From contig OY755047.1 of NCBI GenBank assembly GCA_963576565.1, positions 22,017,171 through 22,081,170 of the forward strand: a DNA stretch of 64,000 nt, given 5' to 3'. This stretch comes from Aspidapion aeneum (lineage: Eukaryota; Arthropoda; Insecta; Coleoptera; Brentidae). Each line of letters opens with the position of its first letter. The stretch's first letter is position 1. Made by a program: the position numbers and the translations under genes. Positions 55,496-64,000 of the stretch are shown piece after piece. A model generated the notes under the pieces. It searched no databases. It was given only the letters and a program-made list of their open reading frames with translations, and was not told the origin of the DNA.

Positions 55496-55565
55496 TAGAG
55501 TCCCTGTATGTTGACATAATTGGATATATTAATATATCCAAATATGTCAACATACAGGGACTCTA
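55496..55565. mobile_element. Minimal hairpin element, 70 bp, perfect 8-bp duplication
   Basis: TAGAGTCCCTGTATGTTGAC and its complement form 33-nt arms around a tiny loop; GTCCAAAG flanks both sides (55488-55495, 55566-55573). Almost nothing but the two termini is left. Confidence 0.85.
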
Positions 55566-55599
55566 GTCCAAAGATGTTCCTGGCTCTCTTTCTACAGGG

Positions 55600-56030
55600 T
55601 ATAAAGAAGGGCGTGCAAAAGGTCTCTATTATCGTGACGTCATAGCTGTCAAGCAACCCTCACAGCTGATTTGTCCTTCTCATACACTATTACAAACGAG
55701 AGATAGGTACGATCCCGTAACCGTAAATTTATTTTATATTTTGTATTGGTGATTTTGTGCACTAATACAATAGTTTTTTAAGAGATCATAATTTAAAAGG
55801 TTTTAAAGTTTTACGTCGGTTAAGGTTCGTTTACCTCCTACTAGAAACCCGCATGTACTTATTCTTAAAGTTCACATCTCAAGTAACTCAAGAAGCTTAA
55901 CCTGAACCTAAACTAACCAAAATACGTCTTATAAACTTTTCGTAAAACATCCTTTTAAATAAGTCTTTTATTATTGTGACGTCATAGCTTTCAAGCAACC
56001 CTCACAGCTGATCACGGTCCCTAGAATTAA
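55600..56030. repeat. Repeat D, copy 1
   Basis: Shares with 57045-58060 the blocks ACAAACGAGAGA, GGTACGAT, GATTTTGTGCACTAATACAA, TTACGTCGGTTAAGG, GTTCGTTTACCTCCTACTAG and AAACTTTTCGTAAAACATCC. It carries direct repeats at its ends (GTGACGTCATAGCT, AAGCAACCCTCACAGCTGAT at 55634 and 55979). Confidence 0.75.
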
Positions 56031-56039
56031 TCCGGATGT

Positions 56040-56750
56040 CAAATTTTTCACGTCACTGGTGGTTCAGCTGATTTTTGTAAACAAAGGTTAGATATAATAT
56101 CAGGGCTATCAAAACGGACGGGCCACGATCTTCCACTTTGTTGACGTCACATCCGGGGCTGATTTTTTTTTTGATGGTCACGTTACGACACAGCTGATTG
56201 TCTTTAAAATATTGAAGTTAGAATGACGGTTCATGAATATTTGATTTTTTTTTTAATAAAGCCTTTTTTGAGTTTGTTTTTACTTTATTCTGGCAGAACA
56301 ATTTTTTTTAAATGTATTAGTAATCCTTAATTTTTCAGAGCCGCTTCATTAGCTCACACAAAAATTAAATTTAAAGCAGACGCGAATGTGACAAACACAG
56401 ATGACAAAGTCAAATACATGTCAAATATAACAGTTGGCATGCGGTATATGGCGGGTAATTTGAATTCAAAATAAGAAATGCTAAATCTTGAAGATTTTAA
56501 CCTTTTAATCATCTTGCATCCTTACAAAAATTTGATAGAATATCGGGATGGTGTCTGAGAATATTTCACTGAAAATTCGGGGAAATCTGTAGTGCCATTT
56601 TGAAAATATCCTAAAAAAACGTCTGACCTCCCATAAGACCCAATGTAAAATTCAGCCCCGGGAGAACAGCTGATTTTTTCAGGGTCGTGGCCTCTATTTT
56701 TGTGTTGGCCTTGATAATATGAACAACAAAAATTGTTTGAATTTTTTCAA
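56040..56750. other. Possible inverted-repeat element, no gene
   Basis: GGGCCACGATCTTCC near 56131 and CAGGGTCGTGGCC near 56690, each beside CCGGGGCTGA or its complement, suggest a MITE of about 560 bp. Nothing else recognised. Confidence 0.4.
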
Positions 56751-56754
56751 AACT

Positions 56755-57010
56755 AAGGCAATTTTCCTACAGTTTTTTAGTATATTCTTATAAAATAATA
56801 TTTTTGAGACATACCAGTCGTTATGTTTTTTAGCCTGCTTCATTTTTCCTTACACAGAAATTAAAATTCGAAGAAAATAATGTGTTCCTTGCAGCTTCAA
56901 AAGTAATCCACTAACCTACACCTTTGTTTACTTCCTAAGTCCTCGGTTTACCTCTGATACTTAATGATCACATTCAGTTTGACTTGTATTTTAAGTTTTG
57001 TATAATAGAA
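56755..57010. repeat. Repeat shared with 20218-20480
   Basis: Same order and orientation as the block at 20218-20480, with scattered differences. Confidence 0.7.
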
Positions 57011-57044
57011 AATAAAGGCCGGTCTATTCTAGGGACCGTGACAG

Positions 57045-58060
57045 CTGATATGTCCTTCTCATACTATACTATTACAAACGAGAGAGAGCTAGAGGTACGA
57101 TTTCGTAACCTTTAGAAAATTTCTTTTATACAGGGTGTCTCTAAATAGTCTGTACAAAATCTTAGCATATATTCCTCAGGTCAAAATAAGTCGACTTAAT
57201 ACAAATTTCCTTAGTCCAAAATTGCTCCGTTTCTGAGATACAGGGTGGTGAATTTAAAAATTAAAAATCGATTTTATTAAACTTTATGAACATTTCTCAA
57301 CGCATTACTTTAAAATTGGTACTCGGGGGTTTTTTGGGATGCGAAACCGACACTTTTTCACTGTGGCCGCCAGAGGGCGCTTCACAATGCTCATCTTATG
57401 GTTTAAAATGACCATAACTTTTTTCTCAGTGTTTTTTTCAACTTTTTTTGTTGATAAAATAATTCCCTGAACTTTTTAAAGCAAAAAAGGTACTTTTGAT
57501 AAAATCTGTTAGGGTGAGCCGTTTCCGAGATATTTCCGTTTTTAGTGTTAGATGCCGCAACGGAATATTGAAATTATTTTTGATCAAAAGATTTTGCTGC
57601 TACCTTTAAGGATTAAATTTAGTCAAGTTATTAATTTTTTTTTGTCGTTTAGTCATTTTCGGTAGGTATCAGTCAATTTCTGGGAATATAGTTTCACTTG
57701 GTTCAATTAAAATAAAAAACATCCTGTATCTCTGAAACGGAGCAATTTCGGACTAAGGTTAAGTACTTATTTTGACCTCAGGAATATGTGTTAAGATTTT
57801 GTACAGACCTTTTGGAGACCCTGTATTTTGTAATGTTGATTTTGTGCACTAATACAATAACTTTTTCAGAGATCATACGTTTAAAAGGTTTCTAAAGGTT
57901 TACGTCGTCGGTTAAGGTTCGTTTACCTCCTTACCTCCTACTAGAAAGCAGCATGTACTTACTTCCCATCTCAATTAACTTAAGAAGTTGTACCTAAACT
58001 TAAACTAGCCAAAATACGTCTTCTAAACTTTTCGTAAAACATCCTTTTAAATACCGTAAC
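57045..58060. repeat. Repeat D, copy 2, split by an M2 element
   Basis: Parallel to 55665-55975 once 57131-57823 is removed: CGTAACC on the left side and GATTTTGTGCACTAATACAA on the right match the uninterrupted copy. Confidence 0.75.
57131..57823. mobile_element. Mariner-type MITE, family M2, complete copy
   Basis: 693 bp with TA on both sides (57129-57130, 57824-57825). Ends CAGGGTGTCTCTAAATAG and, in complement, CAGGGTCTCCAAAAGG. It is internally close to 26161-26730. No transposase. Confidence 0.82.
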
Positions 58061-58069
58061 TGCATAAAC

Positions 58070-60200
58070 CGTCGAAAGGTGCTTTAATTCCGAAATTACT
58101 AAATTTTGACGGTTTAAACGACTTAAATAAGTCTGAAAAGTGGCTTATCTTAAAGGAAACACTCGTCAGGGTTATATTAATTAATATTCGTCTATATCCT
58201 GGAAAAGTTACTTGTTGCACGCAGGGCGCTGCGTAAAATTTGTTTGTACAGCGTGTCCCACTTTTCTTGGGATTAAAGTGAAAACTCGGCTAATAATATG
58301 TATGCAACCCAGTAGAGTCCCTAATAGGAAATACAATTATTTCAACCACTATATATCAAGCACGGATTTGAGGGGGTAACGTGGTAATTAGGTGGAATTT
58401 TGCTACCTTAAGGAAACTAGCTAAATTAAAGCGTTTAAGATGAATTTAAATTGCAAAATATTTTTTATTTAGTTAGCTTATTAACATAATTACAACTTTT
58501 AATTAAAATTTTTTTGCATAAATATAAAAGCAATATATTTTTTTTGAGTTGCAGTTGCCGGAATGCCTCTATGGTACGGGGCAATACCGCCACATCCTTG
58601 AAGTAATACTGCCATATTAGTTTTTGTTGATACCTGATACTTTCTACTGATTTAGAAAGATTGATAAATAAAAAACACATCAATATATTTTATAAAAATG
58701 TATTGGCCCATACAAAAATAAACCCTTTTCGAACCTAAATCTAAAATTTAAAAAACGGTAATCTAACCACCAGTTGACGACAACGTAAAAATTAGAAGCA
58801 AAACAGCATAATCTACTTATACCGCAGTCGAAATCAAACTAAGACGGCGACACGTTGTAACTGGAATGCTTTAGCTTCTGGCACCACTGCTGCTCTGTTT
58901 GTCGTAACTGGCAGCTCTCAGTTGTTTCTTGTTGCCTTGATATCTATCTGGGGTGGCGGTATTACTCCTCGTGGCGAAATTCTCCCGTTTACCCCTACCC
59001 CCTCCAACCAGAAAAAATATACACTTTTAGTTAATAAATACAGGGCTAATTTCTTTAAAATTTGTCATGCATTATGGTTTGTTTCAACGGCGCCGGCGGT
59101 TCTCGAACAAAAGTCTGGGGGGTAATGGTAAAACGGTAACCGTAAATAAACGCATAGGAAAAGAGCAAAAAGGAGATTTTTGCACAGGAAAAAACGCTAT
59201 ACACAAAAAAGCGCACGCGGGGTAAAGCGCATACTAAAAAAGCGCTCAAAGAAATAAGCACACACAAATAGGTTTGTCTCGCCTCGTCTCGCGGCAACAC
59301 TAAACTTAAGAGCCACTCTCTCGTGACATAGAGCATCAAAGTTGGTGATTATTATACTTTTTTGATAATAACTTTTTAAAAGTCACGTACTAGAAGAAGA
59401 GCAATAAGTGGAGAAAAAATATTAAAAAAAAATTATGCGGTCAATTTTTTTCGGGAAAAACTATTTTTTTGGTACAAACTTTTATAATTCCATATTCCAA
59501 TGTTTTTCTTGATATTTTTTGTTAATAAAGATGTCTTTACGGAGACATATTAATAAAATATCATTGATATATTTTTTTTAAAGAAAGCACAATTTTTTTT
59601 TTTAAGATTATAATTTGTGGAGGTTATTTTAACAGCCTCCTTCCTTAACTTTTAATTTTATCAAAAATGGAAATAATAAATTTTTTGATTACAATTAGTT
59701 ATTATTTATTTGACTGTGACAAATTTCCTTTTTTTTGTAAAATCTTTTAACTTCTTCTAACTTTAAAAAACCTAGATTTTAAAAACAGAGAATAAATGGG
59801 TAACATGACTAGTATTATTGGTAGGTCATAGTATATTTGATCAAACCTACTTATCCGCAATTTTTCGCGCAGACACAAAAATGCGAGACCAGCTGAAAAT
59901 CGAAAAAAACTGCTGTTTAAAAAACAGACATTTTTTTGAACAAGCTTAGCATTGCTTTATAGCTCTCCGAAGTAAATTTATTTTTTTTAATGTACCATTT
60001 TCGCACCTTCACCATGTAATATTGCAATACTTTGATAAAGTTTTTTTAGGCTTTTTTCTTTAAGCGCCTTCTCCACTAACCTGTCGTGAATGGTTAGTAT
60101 GAGATAATTTTACGTGAATAGAGAGAGAGAGTGAATGCGCAGTGGCACAAATTTGTTCGCGTTCTAGGGTTTAGCCGTTAATTTGTACCTAATATAAATA
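58070..60200. other. No recognisable gene
   Basis: AT-rich intron-like sequence. 59270-59295 (CTCGCCTCGTCTCGCGGCAA) is the reverse of a block at 30552-30580. Open frames at 58465-59339 carry no motif I recognise. Confidence 0.45.
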
Positions 60201-60214
60201 TGTTTTTGTTTTAG

Positions 60215-60287
60215 TACCGGACAGATCAAGAAACAGATGAGCAGTGGCTCCCCCTACGAAGATGAGGAGTTAATCAAAGTTGTATAA
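60215..60287 (+). CDS. Candidate last coding exon (joins 45152-45251)
   Basis: Acceptor TTTTTGTTTTAG is strong. The exon starts with T, completing the AG left by the exon at 45251 to Ser, and reads TGQIKKQMSSGSPYEDEELI then KVV and TAA (60285-60287). An AATAAA lies 127 nt later. Together with 45152-45251 it gives a lysine/acidic-rich C-terminal peptide of about 56 residues; I do not recognise its family. It is either the C-terminus of the neuropeptide F precursor or the end of another gene with upstream exons I have not found. Confidence 0.5.
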
Positions 60288-60414
60288 ATTTGTCATTTGT
60301 TTCTCATTGTTTACTTGTTGCATCCTTACAAATGCTATTGATATAAAAAATGCATGAAAAACAACTCTTTCTCAAAATTATCAATCAAAATCAAAGTTTT
60401 TGTTTTGTTTAACA

Positions 60415-60420
60415 AATAAA
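60415..60420 (+). terminator. Polyadenylation signal AATAAA
   Basis: A canonical AATAAA 127 nt after the stop at 60285-60287. In AT-rich DNA such a hexamer is common, so this is only supportive. Confidence 0.4.
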
Positions 60421-60429
60421 AAAATATAT

Positions 60430-60860
60430 ATTATACAAACATATAATGTGTAAGGTGCAAAAACATGAGTTCCTTTTTTGATATGTATAACGGTGCCAAT
60501 TTTTCTATTTTATTTAAAAACTTTTTAAATAAACAAAACATACAACATAGAAACAAATCAAGATTTCAAAAAAAAAATCATATTTACAATCAAATAGAAT
60601 ACGGGGTCTGTTCATTTTACAACTTTTGCCATGGGATGGAAATCTATATTATTATGATTATTATGTACACAGAAAAACGCTGCCTATAGGCTATATTTTT
60701 TGTGCTGTCCATATTCCTGAATATTATTTTAATGGGTATCCCTTTAAAGCAATGGCACTTATTATTGATTCAATGGAACCTGTCATTGAAATAAGAAAAT
60801 TGTTTTTGTAACAATCATACCTGTTCTGAAATATGGATGATAACTCCTATTTACGCAAAT
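60430..60860. other. No recognisable gene
   Basis: Two overlapping open frames (60465-60811) have no motif I can name. Confidence 0.4.
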
Positions 60861-60864
60861 GCAG

Positions 60865-61146
60865 CTTCTATAAAATAGCGCCTTACAAAATAGCGCAGCT
60901 ACAAAATCGCGCCTTACAAAATAGCGCAGCTACAAAAACGCGCGCATCAATATGACGCCGCCTCAAAATAGCGCGGCTACAAAATAGCGCTGCTACAAAA
61001 TAGCGCGCATCAAAATTGCGTTATTTTGTAGCAGCGCCACTTTTTAGCAGCGTTATTTTGTAAGGCGCCATTTTGTAAGAGCGCTATTTTGAAGCAGCGC
61101 TATTTTGAAGCAGCGCTATTTTGTAGGGCGCTATTCTGTAGCAGAA
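60865..61146. repeat. Inverted array of a ~16-bp AAAATAGCG unit
   Basis: About ten units of the type TACAAAATAGCGC(C/AG) run in one direction (60872 to about 61017), then about eight in the opposite direction (GCTATTTTGTAG and variants) to 61146. The whole forms a large imperfect hairpin with many alternative registers. It has no coding capacity. Confidence 0.85.
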
Positions 61147-61149
61147 CCA

Positions 61150-61430
61150 AAAATAATATAAAATAATACCCAGTGTCACTACATGGTACACACATAAAAC
61201 GTTATTTTTAAATATCTTAAAAACTAAGTCAAATGTTGATTTCAAAAATATTATAAATTGATAGCGCTTAACAAATTTGGGTAATAATATTAATGGGTTT
61301 GTATTTAAATTTTTAAAGAAAGATTTTAGATTTGGTATTTTTTTTCAAAATTTTCTTTTTTGAAAAAACATAGATTTGGACAAAAAGTCAAGATTTGCAT
61401 TTTTTAGGCTTCTATTTTTAAGTCAAATAA
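61150..61430. other. No recognisable gene
   Basis: AT-rich; nothing recognised. Confidence 0.35.
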
Positions 61431-61433
61431 ATA

Positions 61434-61614
61434 CAGTCGAATCTCTCTAACTCGAACCTCTATAACTCGAACCTCTCTATAACTCGAACCTTTTAAGTGG
61501 TCCCTCCACTTTTTACACGTATTTTAACCTCTTTAACTCGAGTTTCTATAACTCGAACTCTCCATAACTCGAACTGTTTTGGTTGTTCAGGTTCGAGTTA
61601 TAGAGGTTCGACTG
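61434..61614. mobile_element. Pogo/Tigger-type MITE, 181 bp
   Basis: TA (61432-61433), then CAGTCGAATCTCTCTAACTC; the right end GAGTTATAGAGGTTCGACTG is followed by TA (61615-61616). TATAACTCGAAC is repeated about five times inside. The ends are of the type seen in pogo/Tigger elements. Confidence 0.85.
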
Positions 61615-61619
61615 TAATT

Positions 61620-63290
61620 AGAAAAGGTTTAGTTACCACCTACGAGTAATGAATTTTTGTAATAAAGGATGACATTTTCAAGGCCTGCCGTTGGGGAAGT
61701 GACATAAAGGTACCTGTGGGGGGTCCAAATTATGCAGAATTCTTTAAGGAATATGAATATAGTATATTTTTTGTCAATTAATTATAGTGTTTTGTCCAAA
61801 AATGAAATTTTTCTAGTTGGGAGATGTAATTACTGCCCCCTAGGGGGTAGCTACAGAAACAAAAATATTTTAGATGAGCTCGGAAGACTCGATTTTGTTA
61901 TAAAAGTTTTTTTCCCGAAATCGAAGCTATAGTAGTTTTTAAGACAAATCCGGTGGCCATCCTTCTTGGACCACCTTGTAGATGCATTTTATGAAAAGCA
62001 TATTTGATTTTATAATCCAAATAATATTTTAAAAATTCACCAATTCGTTCTCGAGATATCACAAACGTTTTAAAATGAACACGCCGATATGTATTTTTAC
62101 AGGGTTAATATTGTCAATCCTGGTATTATATAAAAAGCACTGCAATTTCTTTGTTAGGTACTTTTTCTAGATATTTTTTAACAATTATTCAGATGATAGA
62201 AATAGAATCTAAGTGCTGTATAACACCTTTTATCAGAGATATCATGTAAAAATGGCTTGGCTTGTGTGTCGTTTCTTTAAAGAAGAGTGGTTCTGATATT
62301 GCCATGCTATTGAAACATCCTTCACTACTAATTCTATAGCCCATTTTAAGCAATTAAAAAGAGTGTGGATTTTTTATTGCTATGCAGTGTAAGGCAAATC
62401 CTTCAAAAAGTTGAGGCGTTTTGGACTCTAGGTTAGGTTTTGCGATTCATTGACCAAAAGGTTAGGTTATCATTGAATTCTACCTCCCAAAATAATGACT
62501 AAGGGGAAGCTACTTTTATATTTTAATTTATTTTTGAGTTCAAACACAACATATTTATTTCCGATTTACATTTGTCGCCAAACTTTCATGATACGGATTT
62601 GTATGGCAGGGGGAGATGAAACCAATATACTAAAGAAAAAGTGAAAGACATAAAAATGGGATTCCGATTTGCCTTTTAACGCCCAGTCAGACACCAACTT
62701 TAATTTTAAAATAAAATGGGCTATAGAGGTTGCAGTCAAGGGGTCTTCAATTGCATAGCAATATCACAACCGCTCTACTTTAGATGAACGACACACCAGC
62801 CAAGCCGTTTTTTATGATTTTCTCCAGTTTGATAAAGGACGTTACATAAATCTTCGATTTAGTTTTTGTCATGTATGATGTCTTGTTTTGATAAAGACCT
62901 TTTTGAGGATACCTGGTCATTAATAATCCGTTTTTGAAATTTCAAGATTTTTTTGTCCTTTAAAACGATCGATAGGGTTTCCTTAAAAGCCTAATGATTT
63001 TGAAGGGAAGGAGATTCGATGGTAAAGGATAATTTTTTTTAAAAAAAGAACTGTCTGAAAAAGGAAATGCGTTTTAAATTTTTTAAAAAACATTATAAAA
63101 CTAGTATTAAACTATTATATTATATGTATTAAATTTTTTTGTTTTTTTTTTAATTTTTAGGATAAAGCTGAAACCTGGTTGTCTAATGTAGGTGAAAATC
63201 ACTTTTAAAAATAGGGTAAATAACTAAAAAACTATCGACATAATTTTAATTCCAATTAATTAGCAAAATAATGATGTGTTGTATATTATT
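61620..63290. other. No recognisable gene
   Basis: Intergenic or intronic sequence. At 62280-62400 and 62700-62800 phrases around GCCCATTTTAAGC/AAATGGGCTATAGA and TTGCTATGCA/TGCATAGCAA lie in opposite orientation, which suggests an inverted-repeat element of roughly 600 bp (about 62230-62830). No gene recognised. Confidence 0.4.
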
Positions 63291-63300
63291 CGCTCTTAAA

Positions 63301-63456
63301 CAGTGGCGTATATAGAAAAATGTTTTGGGTGGGGGGGCCGAGACCCCATAAGGCCGTATTTTATGCTATTTTATGTTTGTATTCATGAAATATGTAGAAA
63401 ATATCAAAAAATCTTAGCTTCTGGGGGGGCCCGGGCCCCCCTTATATACGTCACTG
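63301..63456. mobile_element. hAT-type MITE, 156 bp, perfect 8-bp duplication
   Basis: CTCTTAAA directly precedes (63293-63300) and follows (63457-63464). The ends are CAGTGGCGTATATAG and CTTATATACGTCACTG. The sub-termini are a G-run and its C-run complement with GGCC(G/C)GG. It is the best-preserved of the CAGTGGCG family here. Confidence 0.9.
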
Positions 63457-63464
63457 CTCTTAAA

Positions 63465-63820
63465 CATAGGCTTTTAGGCTCAATGTTACATCAGTATTAT
63501 AAATTATAAAAATATTTATTAAATAGCATATTTGGGCTCTAAAAAACTTGTTTTTTTTTAAACTTTTTTCAATCCAAGAAACTTTTTCGAAAAAATGTTG
63601 GTAATTTTCAGAACGATGCTTTTTAAATAAAGAGTTTAAGTTGTGCTACGTATTTTTACGTAAGAGTGAGATTTGACAAGTACGCAAGCGCACGTTGTAA
63701 TGGTCACGTAAGCAGCTGACGTATCTACCCACATAGCACAATCACGGGTTCAACACGTAAAGAACGTGTGAGAAAAAAACCGTTGATTTTAAAAGCTGCT
63801 AGAAAAAAACGTTTATTTCA
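63465..63820. other. No recognisable gene
   Basis: Nothing recognised. Confidence 0.35.
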
Positions 63821-63824
63821 TATA

Positions 63825-64000
63825 CAGTGAAACCTCCTATAAGCGGACACTCACGGTTCCGTCAATGTTGTCCGCCTATTGGAGGTGTCCGCTTAAGAGA
63901 GGGAACTGCGAAATTTTAATATATATTTATTATTAAACGTACATGGTTGTATTACTTATAATAAAACAGGATAACACAAATGGAAAACTAAACAACACTT
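63825..64000. mobile_element. Pogo/Tigger-like element cut by the window edge
   Basis: After TA (63823-63824) it starts CAGTGAAACCTCCTATAAGC, identical in the first bases to the element at 3077, then repeats GTCCGC and GGAGGTGTCCGCTTAAGAG. Only the left terminus is in view. Confidence 0.75.

Noticed and set aside
60465..60811. Two overlapping open frames as a gene after the last exon
   Set aside because: AT-rich, no motif, composition like the surrounding non-coding DNA.

Overview
The window reads as a repeat-rich, AT-rich insect chromosome segment. Evidence is spliceosomal GT/AG exons, an insect-type neuropeptide ending in ARPRF-GKR, and a dense load of arthropod-type mobile elements (RTE-like, Jockey and Penelope retroelements; mariner, pogo/Tigger, hAT and PIF/Harbinger DNA elements). 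The large introns fit a big, repeat-inflated genome. A beetle is possible, but nothing here fixes the order. No bacterial operons, CRISPR arrays or rRNA genes are visible.

The one host gene I recognise is neuropeptide F (NPF), on the + strand. Exon 1 (9981-10138, preceded by a likely 5' UTR acceptor at 9944) codes the signal peptide and most of the mature peptide. An in-frame 111-nt cassette exon (12830-12940) repeats the '-LDxMY...ARPR' end. Exon 3 (17160-17229) supplies F-G-K-R, the amidation and dibasic cleavage site, plus a C-terminal peptide. Two further phase-compatible + strand exons (45152-45251 and 60215-60287, the latter with a stop and an AATAAA signal) are candidate 3' exons. Their phase does not match the consensus donor of exon 3, so the C-terminus is unresolved. 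If all belong together the gene covers about 50 kb.

Layout: 1-9.9 kb, upstream repeats (RTE-like LINE fragments, a Tigger-like fragment, a mariner MITE, a Harbinger element with a MADF remnant, a foldback element, an inverted Penelope fragment). 10-17 kb, NPF introns 1-2 with a hAT-like MITE and nested mariner MITEs. 17-45 kb, a giant intron packed with hAT elements showing perfect 8-bp target duplications, RTE copies, a Penelope copy with a hammerhead-like 3' motif, a foldback within a foldback, and a pogo-like element. 45-60 kb, a Jockey fragment, a mariner transposase pseudogene, a (CA)n tract and nested mariner elements. 60-64 kb, 3' flank with an inverted array of a ~16-bp unit and small MITEs.

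Most other open frames are fragments of transposons or unexplained. Many insertions can be dated relative to each other by nesting, and some empty sites are present in the same window.
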